This document shows positions 7,943-16,736 of a stretch of DNA of 64,000 nt, piece by piece. Under the pieces are notes generated by a model that had not been told where the DNA came from, searched no databases, and worked only from the letters and a program-made list of their open reading frames with translations. Position 1 is the stretch's first letter. Each line of letters starts with the position of its first letter. The translations under genes and the position numbers were made by a program. The stretch comes from Bacteroides sp. (GTDB lineage Bacteria > Bacteroidota > Bacteroidia > Bacteroidales > Bacteroidaceae): positions 57,677 to 121,676 of the forward strand of contig JAJQFD010000020.1 in the NCBI GenBank assembly GCA_021201335.1. The letters are read 5' to 3'.

Positions 7943-9468
7943 TGGAACAGAAACCATTTAACGCAGCACCTTTATTATTTACCACACTCCTGATTTCTAT
8001 ATGCTCCATTATATATGAGCTTATTATCGGGAGTTTAAGTTCTTATTTACTGGGCAGCAGTGTTACACAGTTCTCCATTACCATTGGCCTTTATCTGTTT
8101 GCGATGGGTATCGGATCTTACCTATCCAAATACCTGAACAGGCATTTGTTTGATACCTTCACGCTGGTGGAAATTGCAGTAGGCTTACTGGGTAGCTTCT
8201 CCAGTATCTTACTTTTTGTTTGCCATATTTATACTAACATTTACCCACTGGTGATGTATGTAATGATCCTTTCTATCGGATTACTGGTAGGTATCGAGAT
8301 TCCTTTACTGGTACGGATTATTGAGGCAAATAAGCAAAATATTAAATCAAACATTGCCAACCTTTTTGCCTTCGACTATCTGGGCGGATTGGTAGGGTCG
8401 ATTGCTTTTCCTTTACTGTTATTACCCAAATTGGGTTATGTTACAACTGCATTCGTTACCGGATTAATAAACCTCATAGCTGCTGCTATCATTGTTTTCC
8501 GCTATCAGGATTATCTCCAGTATAAAACATTCTTTAAAAACACACTGATTCTTTGTTTTATAATCGTACTAGGTTTTACAGTTTACGGTGATTATATGAC
8601 CCGTCAACTGGAATCGGGCTTATATCGTGACCAAATCATTTATACCCGCCAGAGTCTTTACCAGAAAATTGTACTCACCAAACACAAAGATGACTTACGT
8701 CTCTTTTTAGATGGAAATATCCAGTTCTCTTCTATGGATGAATACCGGTATCACGAACCTTTAGTTCATGTACCGATGTCAGTGTTCCCGGAAGCCCGGC
8801 ATGTTTTATTGTTAGGAGCAGGAGATGGGCTCGCCGTCAGACAATTATTAAAATATCCCGGTATTCAGGATATTCTGTTGATTGATTTGGATGAAGAGAT
8901 GATAAACTTAGCCCGCACAAATCCACAGATCAAGAAATTAAACGAACAGGCACTCGATAATAATAAGGTAACCGTTGTTATTGAAGATGCATTTACCTAT
9001 CTACAACGTGCTAACAGAAAATTCGACCTGATAATCATTGATCTACCCGACCCCAACAATGACACCTTAAATAAACTATATACAACTTCTTTCTACCGAC
9101 TAGTGAAACAGAATCTGGCACCAGACGGTGTTATGGTGACGCAATCCAGCAGTCCTTATTTTACAAAAAATGCATTCTGGTGTATTCATAAAACAATCCA
9201 CGAAGAATTCTCCCAGGTTGTACCTTACCATGTGTATGTTCCGACTTTTGGTGATTGGGGATTTAATCTGGCAACTGAAAGGAAAATAAATATAAGTGAG
9301 TTAAGATTGCCGCAAGGGATTAATTATCAATATCTGAATGAGGATAACTTCTCAAGTCTTTTTCTCTTTGCAAATGATGAACGGGTAGGTTTAGATAAAA
9401 TAGAGTTGAATACACTATTCAAGCCTACATTGGTAGGATATTATGAAGGAGATATCGAAAAAATGTAA
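7942..9468 (+). CDS. Membrane-fused aminopropyltransferase (spermidine synthase-like)
   Basis: This 508-residue protein has about seven transmembrane helices (residues 10-215) followed by a spermidine synthase-type domain (about 235-460). In the catalytic domain LFLDGNIQFSSMDEYRYHE (254-272), LLLGAGDG (about 289-296), the acidic LIDLDEEMI and EDAF, and IIDLPDPNN (Asp367 and Asp370) match the decarboxylated-SAM site and catalytic loop of SpeE. It should move an aminopropyl group from decarboxylated SAM to an amine at the membrane. The acceptor is unknown. It is the last gene of the operon, followed by a strong hairpin. Confidence 0.9.
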   Translation: MEQKPFNAAPLLFTTLLISICSIIYELIIGSLSSYLLGSSVTQFSITIGLYLFAMGIGSYLSKYLNRHLFDTFTLVEIAVGLLGSFSSILLFVCHIYTNIYPLVMYVMILSIGLLVGIEIPLLVRIIEANKQNIKSNIANLFAFDYLGGLVGSIAFPLLLLPKLGYVTTAFVTGLINLIAAAIIVFRYQDYLQYKTFFKNTLILCFIIVLGFTVYGDYMTRQLESGLYRDQIIYTRQSLYQKIVLTKHKDDLRLFLDGNIQFSSMDEYRYHEPLVHVPMSVFPEARHVLLLGAGDGLAVRQLLKYPGIQDILLIDLDEEMINLARTNPQIKKLNEQALDNNKVTVVIEDAFTYLQRANRKFDLIIIDLPDPNNDTLNKLYTTSFYRLVKQNLAPDGVMVTQSSSPYFTKNAFWCIHKTIHEEFSQVVPYHVYVPTFGDWGFNLATERKINISELRLPQGINYQYLNEDNFSSLFLFANDERVGLDKIELNTLFKPTLVGYYEGDIEKM

Positions 9469-9479
9469 AGAGATTCAAT

Positions 9480-9526
9480 GTAAGCCTGCCAACCCGGTTT
9501 TTGCTGAATATAGGAGGCAGGCTTAC
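9480..9526 (+). terminator. Terminator of the polyamine-linked operon
   Basis: GTAAGCCTGCC (9480-9490) pairs perfectly with GGCAGGCTTAC (9516-9526), 12 bases after the aminopropyltransferase stop. The loop is long (25 bases) and no T-run follows, so it may act as an RNA-end stabiliser rather than a classic terminator. Confidence 0.6.
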
Positions 9527-9541
9527 TGTCCGGACAAAATT

Positions 9542-9570
9542 ACAGTTGATTGTTAATTACAATCAACTGT
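9542..9570 (-). terminator. Hairpin over the end of the small lipoprotein gene
   Basis: ACAGTTGATTGT (9542-9553) and ACAATCAACTGT (9559-9570) form a perfect 12-base stem with a 5-base loop. It spans the stop codon and last codons of the minus-strand lipoprotein gene, so that gene's tail is written inside its own hairpin. Confidence 0.6.
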
Positions 9571-9837
9571 TTGATTAACCCTTTTATTGGTATAAGATCC
9601 GGCCCGACCCTGGTTGAATGCAACAAGGTATTTCCATTCTTCAGTTATAACCCTGTTCCATTCTTTTATGTACACTCTTCCAGGTCTGTCATCGGGTACA
9701 GTTTTCCATCCCTGGGATTGAGCACATTTCCATTTTCCAATAATTGGGTGATTTTTCTCGTTGCTTGATGAGCATGAGGAAAGCATAAGCCATAGGGTGG
9801 TTACTAACGAGTAACTCAAAAAATAGTAGGTTTTCAT
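9553..9837 (-). CDS. Small putative lipoprotein
   Basis: I do not recognise this 94-residue protein. Its N-terminus is a lipoprotein signal (MKTYYFLSYSLVTTLWLMLSSC, lipidated Cys at about 22). The mature part begins with a GKWKC segment like that of small lipocalin-fold lipoproteins. It is rich in Trp, Arg and Lys, and the sequence ends quickly in QTVDCN. It lies alone, convergent with the polyamine-linked operon. It could be a shortened lipocalin-like protein. The reading frame is supported mainly by the signal peptide and the hairpin at its end. Confidence 0.6.
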   Translation of the reverse strand: MKTYYFLSYSLVTTLWLMLSSCSSSNEKNHPIIGKWKCAQSQGWKTVPDDRPGRVYIKEWNRVITEEWKYLVAFNQGRAGSYTNKRVNQTVDCN

Positions 9838-9924
9838 TTTTTAGTCCTTAAATTGTTTTTCGTTCCGTAAAAACTGTATTATAGGCTTCTTAATCTTCGT
9901 TCCGTAAGCTTTGTTTTAAACGAC

Positions 9925-9959
9925 AAAGGTAGGAAAATTTGTTCTTTCCTACCTTTTTT
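9925..9959. terminator. Hairpin terminator downstream of the SulP gene
   Basis: AAAGGTAGGAAA (9925-9936) pairs perfectly with TTTCCTACCTTT (9945-9956) around an 8-base loop, with T-rich flanks. It starts about 30 bases after the SulP stop on the minus strand. A copy of TCGTTCCGTAA occurs twice just beyond it, near 9859 and 9896. Confidence 0.65.
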
Positions 9960-9990
9960 ATTGATAAATTTCACCTCTCGACTGAAAAAA

Positions 9991-11681
9991 TCAGCTATTA
10001 TCTGTAGAGGCTATTGTTTTTGATCTTTCCAATGCTATGTTTATATTCGGACAAATGTTTTCCTTCCCGATCAAATCGTAGAATCCGGATTTTTCCAATA
10101 CTTCATGTACTTTAGGATTCACACCGGAAAACACAATGGTTATTTTTTCTTTTTTAGAAAGCTTGCACAAATTGGTCAGGTTATGAATACCGGTAGAATC
10201 AATAAAAGGAACCCGTCTCATCCGAATGATGCGGACCTGTGGACGATCGCCCATACGAATCATTTGCTCCTCAAATTTGTTGGCAATACCAAAGAAGTAA
10301 GGACCGTTGATTTCATATACTTCTACCCCCTTAGGTATCATCAGATTCTCTTCATGAAGAGTGATGTCACTCTCCGTATTGGGATTGATTTCGTCTTTTA
10401 TTACCGAGATCTCAGTTGTTTCAGCAACCCGTCGCATAAATAATAGACAAGCAATAACTAGTCCTACTTCAATGGCAATAGTCAGATCGAAAATAACAGT
10501 CAGGAAGAATGTAATCAGGAGTACGGCAATATCTGATTTTGGATTTTTCAATAATGCTTTGAATGTTCTCCATTCACTCATATTATAAGATACAATCACC
10601 AATACACCTGCCAAGCAAGCCATCGGAATATATTGTGCCAAGGGCATGAAGAACAAGAGGATCAACAAAAGGACAACGGCATGAATCATACCGGCCACGG
10701 GAGTTTTTCCACCATTATTAATATTCGTCATAGTACGGGCAATGGCACCTGTAGCAGGAATACCACCAAAAAGAGGGGTAATAATGTTGGCAGCTCCCTG
10801 AGCAATAAGTTCAGTATTAGAATCATGCTTATCGCCAATCATACCATCAGCCACGGTGGCGGAAAGCAGAGATTCTATTGCTCCCAAAATCGCAATGGTA
10901 ATGGCTGGCTGAAGCAGGTGATTTATAGCATTCCAGTCAATAGGCGGTAATTCTGCCGAGGGTAATTCAGACTGGATAATAAATCGGTCTCCAATAGTAG
11001 GAATAGAGTCTATTCCCGCAAAAGTTTCAGCAAATAAACAGCAATGGTAACTACAATGATGGCAATAAGCGAGCCGGGTATCTTTTTAAATAGTTTGGAT
11101 GAAAAGACAATGATTAAGATACTGATTATGCTAACTCCGGTATTCCACCAGTTAATGGTATCAAAATGCCGGAAGTATAATGCCCATTTTCCCAGAAAAT
11201 CTCCCGGGACTGTTTCTCCACTAAAACTCAGTCCAAAAATATCAGCTATTTGGGTGGTAAAGATAGTGACAGCGATACCGCTGGTGAATCCCACAATAAT
11301 AGGATAAGGAATAAATTTTATAATCGCACCCAGCTTGAATACACCCAGTAATATTAATATGACACCGGCCATAATAGTGGCTATAATTAATCCAGCTTCA
11401 CCATATTGCTGGATAATTCCGTAAACAATAACGATGAAAGCGCCTGTCGGTCCTCCGATCTGTACTTTACTGCCTCCCAAGAAAGATATAATAAACCCTG
11501 CGATAATAGCAGTAATAATCCCCTTTTCGGGAAACACACCGGATGCAATACCAAAAGCAATCGCTAAAGGAAGGGCAACAATACCCACAATGATACCTGC
11601 CATCAGGTCGGCCATAAAGGTCTCTTTGGAATAATTTTTTAACGTAGAGATCAATTTAGGCCTAAAAGTAGAAGACTTCAT
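9991..11681 (-). pseudogene. SulP-family anion transporter with STAS domain, broken by one missing base
   Basis: SulP proteins carry sulfate, bicarbonate or similar anions across the inner membrane. The first part (11681 to 11010) encodes the N-terminal helices (MADLMAGIIVGIVALPLAI, IGGPTGAFIVIVYGII). The frame then ends at a TAG. The protein continues without loss in another frame from about 11030: ETFAGIDSIPTIGDRF leads into LGAIESLLSATVADGM and a C-terminal STAS domain with DSTGIHNL. One extra T in the TTT run at 11032-11034 would restore a normal protein of about 563 residues. It could be a true frameshift or a homopolymer error. The product family is certain; whether the gene works is not. 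Confidence 0.85.
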
Positions 11682-11797
11682 TTCATTAATAGAATATTAC
11701 TTTTTGAATGTTTGTCTGTTTGAATTTTGCTCATTCTTTAAACAGGCTGCAAAATTACAGAAAAAAGGAACAGGTAGTACTGAAGTCCGGTTCTTTC

Positions 11798-11828
11798 TTT
11801 GTATTTCGTAAATCTATTCTTATCTTTG
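11798..11828 (+). promoter_or_regulatory. Strong Bacteroidetes-type promoter of rubrerythrin
   Basis: TTTG (11798-11801), a 19-base spacer and TATCTTTG (11821-11828) match the -33/-7 consensus of the phylum exactly. Transcription should start near 11835, leaving a leader of about 60 bases. Confidence 0.7.
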
Positions 11829-11897
11829 TGATTAGAAATGGAGCAATATTAGAATACAGATAATTTCGTTTATCCTCCAAATTAACTAGAGAAAATT

Positions 11898-12475
11898 ATG
11901 GCTAAAAGTATTAAAGGAACGCGTACAGAAAAAACCTGCTCTGCACATTTGCAGGAGAATCACAGGCAAGAATGCGCTACACGTACTACGCAAGTGTAGC
12001 GAAGAAAGAAGGTTATGAACAAATCTCTGCTATTTTCACCGAAACTGCTGATCAGGAAAAGGAACATGCTAAACGTATGTTTAAATTCCTCGAAGGTGGT
12101 ATGGTAGAATTTACAGGTACATTCCCCGCTGGTGTAATCGGTACTACTGCCGAAAACCTGAAAGCAGCTGCTGCCGGCGAACATGAAGAATGGGCTATTG
12201 ACTATCCTAAATTTGCTGATATTGCTGAAGAAGAAGGATTTCCTGCTATTGCAGCTATGTATCGTCACATTGTGGTGGCTGAAAAAGGACACGAAGAAAG
12301 GTACTTGGCATTATTGAGTAATATTGAACAAAATAAAGTATTTGCCAAAGATGAAGAAACCATCTGGCAATGCCGCAACTGCGGTTATATTCATGTAGGA
12401 ACAGAAGCTTTGAAAGTATGTCCTGCTTGTTTACATCCGCAGGCTCATTTTGAAGTGAAGAAGAACAACTGGTAA
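11898..12475 (+). pseudogene. rbr: Rubrerythrin with a one-base deletion near the start
   Basis: Rubrerythrin is a diiron peroxidase that detoxifies hydrogen peroxide in anaerobes. The ATG at 11898 opens MAKSIKGTRTEK and then runs into a stop. Adding one A to the six-A run at about 11928-11933 gives NLLCTFAGESQARMRYTYY and joins the long frame, for a full protein of 192 residues. The ferritin-like domain has the iron ligands (GESQAR, EKEHAK, EKGHEERY). The C-terminal rubredoxin-like domain has CRNCGY and CPACLHP. A near-perfect promoter lies upstream and a terminator downstream. A strict anaerobe would rarely lose this gene, so a sequencing error in the A-run is a strong possibility. Confidence 0.88.
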
Positions 12476-12503
12476 TGTGTTTTGTTCACTATAAATAAAG
12501 AAG

Positions 12504-12533
12504 ACGCTTGCTTTCCACGGCAAGCGTTTTTAT
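12504..12533 (+). terminator. Rubrerythrin terminator
   Basis: ACGCTTGC (12504-12511) pairs with GCAAGCGT (12520-12527), followed by a run of T. It begins 28 bases after the stop and lies where the convergent response-regulator remnant ends. Confidence 0.75.
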
Positions 12534-13569
12534 TTTTTCATCAACTCTTCAAAAAATCCGTCTCTGTAAGAATTTCCAATGGCTATTTCATAAGACCTGA
12601 TAAATACATCGTTGTTATCAAAAGAGCCTATGTGATCCCTGCTCACAATGTAAGAGCGATTAATCCGCAGGAAAGTATTTTTAAGTAACAAATCATGGAT
12701 AGCTTTTACATTCATACGGGTGATAATCCGCTGCTGATTCTCCATTTGGATGATGACATAATCTTTCAAGCCTTCGATAAACAGGATATCTTGGAGGTTC
12801 ACCCGGAAAAACCGACGATCAGACTTTACAAAGATGTGTTCATCTGTCAGCCCTTCCACCTTTTCTTCTTTTTCTGTTTGATCTTCTTCGATTAAAAGGG
12901 AATGATAAGTAATGGCTTTATCAACCGCTTTCCGAAACTTAACCGGATCAATGGGTTTAACCAGGTAACCTATTGCATCCACTTCATAACTATCCAAGGC
13001 ATACTCGGAATAGGCAGTGGTAAAAATGATCAGTGTTGTTTGGGAATCATCCGGGCAAATTCAATCCCATTGATACCCGGCATCTGGATATCCAGAAAGA
13101 TCAGGTCTACCATAGAGGTTTGAATATACGCCGAAGCATCCGCAGCACTATTGAAGCATTCCAATAATTCTAGCTGAGGAATTTGCTCTACTTGCTTTTT
13201 GGATTGGACGGTGATTACCACTTCATCCAGTTCATGTACATTCTCTTTCAATTGAATTTCCAGATGTATTTCTTTGGCGGAAGTAACCATTACCTCCCGA
13301 ATGATAGTTGTTTCATAACCAATGGAGGAAGCTTAAAGATCATGACGCCCTATTGATACACGTTCGATCGTGAACTTACCGTCCTCACCAGTAACTGCTC
13401 TCATACCGGAAGAAGGAAGAACGGTGATAGTAACATAGGGGAGTGGCGCTCCGGAAGAACGGTCAATAACTATACCCTGAATGGCTTGTTTCAGTTGATT
13501 CTGTGCGAATACTTTTCCTGAAGTAAAGATGTTTGTTATGAGCAACAAAAGAATGATTACCTGTCTCAT
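12530..13569 (-). pseudogene. Chimeric pseudogene: TonB-receptor N-terminus joined to a LytTR response regulator
   Basis: From 13569 the frame encodes a signal peptide (MRQVIILLLLITNIFTSGKVFAQ) and a carboxypeptidase-regulatory-like domain (QGIVIDRSSGAPLPYVTIT), the usual start of a TonB-dependent receptor. A TAA at 13333-13335 interrupts it in frame. The same frame resumes with IGYETTIIREV and the TonB-box-like ELDEVVIT. At about 13185-13200 it passes directly into a response regulator lacking its first 20 or so residues (LIFLDIQMPGINGIEFAR). A one-base deletion near 13042 then breaks the frame. The rest, FTTAYSEYALDSYEVDAIGYLVKPI plus a LytTR DNA-binding domain, is readable to 12530. The N-terminal acidic pocket of the receiver is missing, so the regulator cannot work. 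Confidence 0.85.
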
Positions 13570-13889
13570 GATTTATATATTTACTATTTGTTGTTTAATG
13601 ATGCAACAAAAGTAAACTCTGATGGAACGCTATCCGGAATTATGAGACGGAACAAGATATGGATGAGATGAAACGGTTTGTAGACAGAGATTTTTTTATT
13701 GACAATATTTTCTTAGCTGGAAGAAGCAGTTCTCCTCCCTAATAATTGAAGATTTTGGGATTGCTTACAATCATTTTTCTTCCTACCGGAATCAGGGTCA
13801 GATACAATCGGCCTCCCGATGAAATCCTACCAGCATACCAGAGAAATGCTACCGGCTTTCAACCGAAGAAAAAATAGGAGATTGATTGA
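13570..13889. other. Intergenic region with a repeat core
   Basis: This non-coding stretch lies between the chimeric pseudogene and waaA. The dispersed repeat core AAATGCTACCGG is at 13844-13855, with a related TCCTACCGGAA near 13772. The remainder looks like decayed sequence; I see no gene. Confidence 0.6.
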
Positions 13890-15122
13890 TTAAAAGTTTA
13901 TCATATTTAGAATTTTCTCTGTAGCTCCAGCATTACTCGTCACATAATGTCCCGCATTGTTACCGGTTTCCTGGAGAAAAGCTTTATTTGATAGAAAGCT
14001 ATCCATCAAAGAAGAAAAGTCCTCATAATTTTTTATTGAATAAGCACCTTTATTCTCGATCAATTGAACTGCTTCCATGAACTTCTGATACTTAGATCCG
14101 AAGATAACGGGAATACCGTATACGGCAGCCTCAAGGGTATTGTGAATACCCACACCAAAACCTCCTCCAATATAAGCTACTTCTCCATAACGGTAAATGG
14201 AAGAGAGCAAACCAAAACAATCAATTATCAAGCAGTCGGCATTTTGTATTCTCTTTTCAGTTACTCTGCTATAGCGAACATACGGACGTTTCAATTTATC
14301 AATGATTTCAACCACGTGGTTTTCATTAATCACATGCGGAGCGATGATTAGTTTCATTTCCGGATGGCTATTAAAATACTCAATAAAAAGATCCTCATCC
14401 GGTCCCCAGGAACTTCCCGCAACCAGGGTAAAAGAATTGCCTTTAAACTTTTCGACCCAGGGTAACACTTTTGCCTGCTCACGAATCTGCAATACACGAT
14501 CAAAACGGGTATCACCCACCACCGTTACTTTATTAGCATTTATCTTGGCCAGAAAACGTTTGGACGTTTCATTCTGCACAAAGAGGTGGTCAAAATTCTC
14601 TAACACATGCCTGTAAGTACCACCATACCATTTAAAGAATATCTGGTCTCTACGGAAAATAGAAGAAACACTATACACAGGAATATGTCTTCTATGTAAT
14701 TCTTCCAGGTAGTTTTTCCAGAATTCATATTTGATGAAGAACGCCATGCATGGCTTAGCAACATCCAGAAACTTCTTCGCATTGCGTGGTTTATCGAAAG
14801 GCAAATAACAAATAATACCTGCTCCTTTGTAATCTTTACGAACCGTATACCCGGAAGGAGAGAAAAAAGTCAGTAGTATTTTGTATTCAGGATACAGTTC
14901 ACGAATCTTCTCCATCAATGGTCTTCCCTGCTCAAATTCTCCCAGTGAGGCGGCATGAAACCATATATAATTGGCATCTTTTTCACGTTGCTGCCTAATC
15001 AACTTATAAACCACCCAATGTCCTTTCATCATCCGACGGGGCTTCCGGCTGAAAGGCGCTAACAAATGAACTGCAAAATCGTATAGGCAGATACCCAGGT
15101 TATAAAATAAATCTCCCATCAA
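13890..15122 (-). CDS. waaA: 3-deoxy-D-manno-octulosonic acid (Kdo) transferase
   Basis: It adds Kdo to lipid A precursors on the inner face of the cytoplasmic membrane, a step in lipopolysaccharide assembly. The protein has 410 residues, a normal length. An N-terminal hydrophobic segment is followed by IWFHAASLGEFEQGRP, the glycosyltransferase 30 signature with the catalytic Glu, and by FFSPSGY and VGDTRFDR. The C-terminal domain has YIGGGFGVGIHNTLEAAVYGIPVIFG, split in the usual way around the sugar-nucleotide site. It lies two bases downstream of gltX, so the two are probably co-transcribed. Confidence 0.95.
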   Translation of the reverse strand: MMGDLFYNLGICLYDFAVHLLAPFSRKPRRMMKGHWVVYKLIRQQREKDANYIWFHAASLGEFEQGRPLMEKIRELYPEYKILLTFFSPSGYTVRKDYKGAGIICYLPFDKPRNAKKFLDVAKPCMAFFIKYEFWKNYLEELHRRHIPVYSVSSIFRRDQIFFKWYGGTYRHVLENFDHLFVQNETSKRFLAKINANKVTVVGDTRFDRVLQIREQAKVLPWVEKFKGNSFTLVAGSSWGPDEDLFIEYFNSHPEMKLIIAPHVINENHVVEIIDKLKRPYVRYSRVTEKRIQNADCLIIDCFGLLSSIYRYGEVAYIGGGFGVGIHNTLEAAVYGIPVIFGSKYQKFMEAVQLIENKGAYSIKNYEDFSSLMDSFLSNKAFLQETGNNAGHYVTSNAGATEKILNMINF

Positions 15123-15124
15123 AA

Positions 15125-16642
15125 CTATTTCAATACTTCTATAGCGCGCTGTAGGCGGGTTAAGGTTTCCTCTTTACCTAACACATTAGAGATATCAAAC
15201 ATGTGGGGGCCTTTCCCCTCACCTACCAAGGCAAGACGGAAAGCATTCATGATATTACCGGTATGGTATCCTTTGTCTGCGATCCAGGACATAACAACAC
15301 GTTCCTGTTCAGCAGCACTAAAGTCAGTGATAGAATTCAAAACGTCAGCCAATTCAGCCATTTGCACAGCAGAATCTTCCTTCCAACGTTTCTTTACTGT
15401 TTTTTCATCATAAGATTGGGGTGCCACAAAGAAAAAACCGGCTGCATCCCAAAGCTCATACACAAAATTAACACGTTCTTTGGTGAATGCAACCACTGCA
15501 ACTACCTTATCGAAAGGTGCATCAATTCCTTTTTCTTTCAGGATGGGCAAAAACATCTCAGCGATTTCTTCATTTGGCTTTTGCTGAATATATTGATGGT
15601 TAAACCAAATCCCTTTCTTATAATCGAATTTTGCTCCGGACTTACTGCAACGAGCCAGGTCAAATAATTGTATCATTTCATCCATCGACATGATTTCCTG
15701 GTCGTTACCCGGATTCCATCCTAACAATGCAAGGAAATTGTTGACCGCTTCCGGCAGATAGCCCGATTCACGATATCCCGAAGAAATATCTCCTGTTTTC
15801 GGGTCCTTCCATTGTAATGGGAATACAGGAAACCCCAGACGATCTCCGTCACGCTTGCTCAATTTACCATTCCCCTCCGGTTTTAGCAATAAAGGTAAAT
15901 GTGCAAAAGCAGGCATGGTATCTTCCCAACCAAATGCACGATACAATAATACATGAAGCGGAGCAGAAGGTAACCATTCTTCACCACGAATAACATGGGT
16001 AATTTCCATCAGATGATCGTCCACGATATTTGCCAGATGGTAAGTGGGCAATTCATCTGCAGACTTAAACAAGACTTTATCATCCAGTACAGAAGAATTT
16101 ATCACCACATCTCCCCGAATCAAATCTTTTACATGTACATCTTCATTCGGTTCGACCTTAAAACGAACAACATATTGCCGACCGGAAGTAATTAAAGTAT
16201 CTACTTCTTCTTTCGATAATGTCAGCGAATTACGCATAGCCAATCGGGTAGAAGCATCATACTGAAAATTGGTAATTTCTGTTCGTTTAGCTTCCAGTTC
16301 CTGCGGTGTATCAAAGGCAATATATGCTTTTTGATTATCTAATAAAACCTGTACATACTTCTTGTATATTTCCCGACGTTCCGATTGGCGATACGGTCCG
16401 TACTCACCACCGTACGTAACTCCTTCATCAAAATGTATATTCAACCATTTGAAGGATTCAATATTATATTCTTCTGCTCCCTGAACAAAACGTTGCGAAT
16501 CAGTGTCTTCTATACGAAAGATGAATTTACCATTGTGCTGACGGGCAAAAAGATAATTATATAAAGCGGTACGAACGCCTCCGATGTGCAAAGGTCCTGT
16601 AGGGCTTGGTGCGAAGCGAACTCTGACGTTTCTGTCTGACAT
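15125..16642 (-). CDS. gltX: Glutamyl-tRNA synthetase
   Basis: It charges tRNA-Glu. The 505-residue class I synthetase opens with [19 protein letters not shown] (the HIGH motif as HIGG). It also has the KMSKS-equivalent KLSKRDGDR and the usual helical anticodon-binding C-terminal half. It heads the gltX-waaA pair and is divergent from the HD-phosphodiesterase gene. No truncation or odd residue is visible. Confidence 0.97.
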   Translation of the reverse strand: MSDRNVRVRFAPSPTGPLHIGGVRTALYNYLFARQHNGKFIFRIEDTDSQRFVQGAEEYNIESFKWLNIHFDEGVTYGGEYGPYRQSERREIYKKYVQVLLDNQKAYIAFDTPQELEAKRTEITNFQYDASTRLAMRNSLTLSKEEVDTLITSGRQYVVRFKVEPNEDVHVKDLIRGDVVINSSVLDDKVLFKSADELPTYHLANIVDDHLMEITHVIRGEEWLPSAPLHVLLYRAFGWEDTMPAFAHLPLLLKPEGNGKLSKRDGDRLGFPVFPLQWKDPKTGDISSGYRESGYLPEAVNNFLALLGWNPGNDQEIMSMDEMIQLFDLARCSKSGAKFDYKKGIWFNHQYIQQKPNEEIAEMFLPILKEKGIDAPFDKVVAVVAFTKERVNFVYELWDAAGFFFVAPQSYDEKTVKKRWKEDSAVQMAELADVLNSITDFSAAEQERVVMSWIADKGYHTGNIMNAFRLALVGEGKGPHMFDISNVLGKEETLTRLQRAIEVLK

Positions 16643-16736
16643 ATTCTATCGTTAAATAAGGTGAATCGCGCAAAATTAATTCTTTTTTCTCTAACTATTA
16701 TTTTATTTTCGTAATTTTCGCCAAAAATCAAAGTGT

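Noticed and set aside
9550..9768. A 72-codon plus-strand frame
   Set aside because: The opposite strand has a clear lipoprotein signal peptide, and this frame has none.
13030..13290. A stand-alone 86-residue gene starting at 13290
   Set aside because: The upstream frame from 13569 is in phase, so this is the middle of the chimeric pseudogene rather than a separate gene.
15203..15667. A 154-codon plus-strand frame
   Set aside because: It is antisense to the well-conserved gltX gene.
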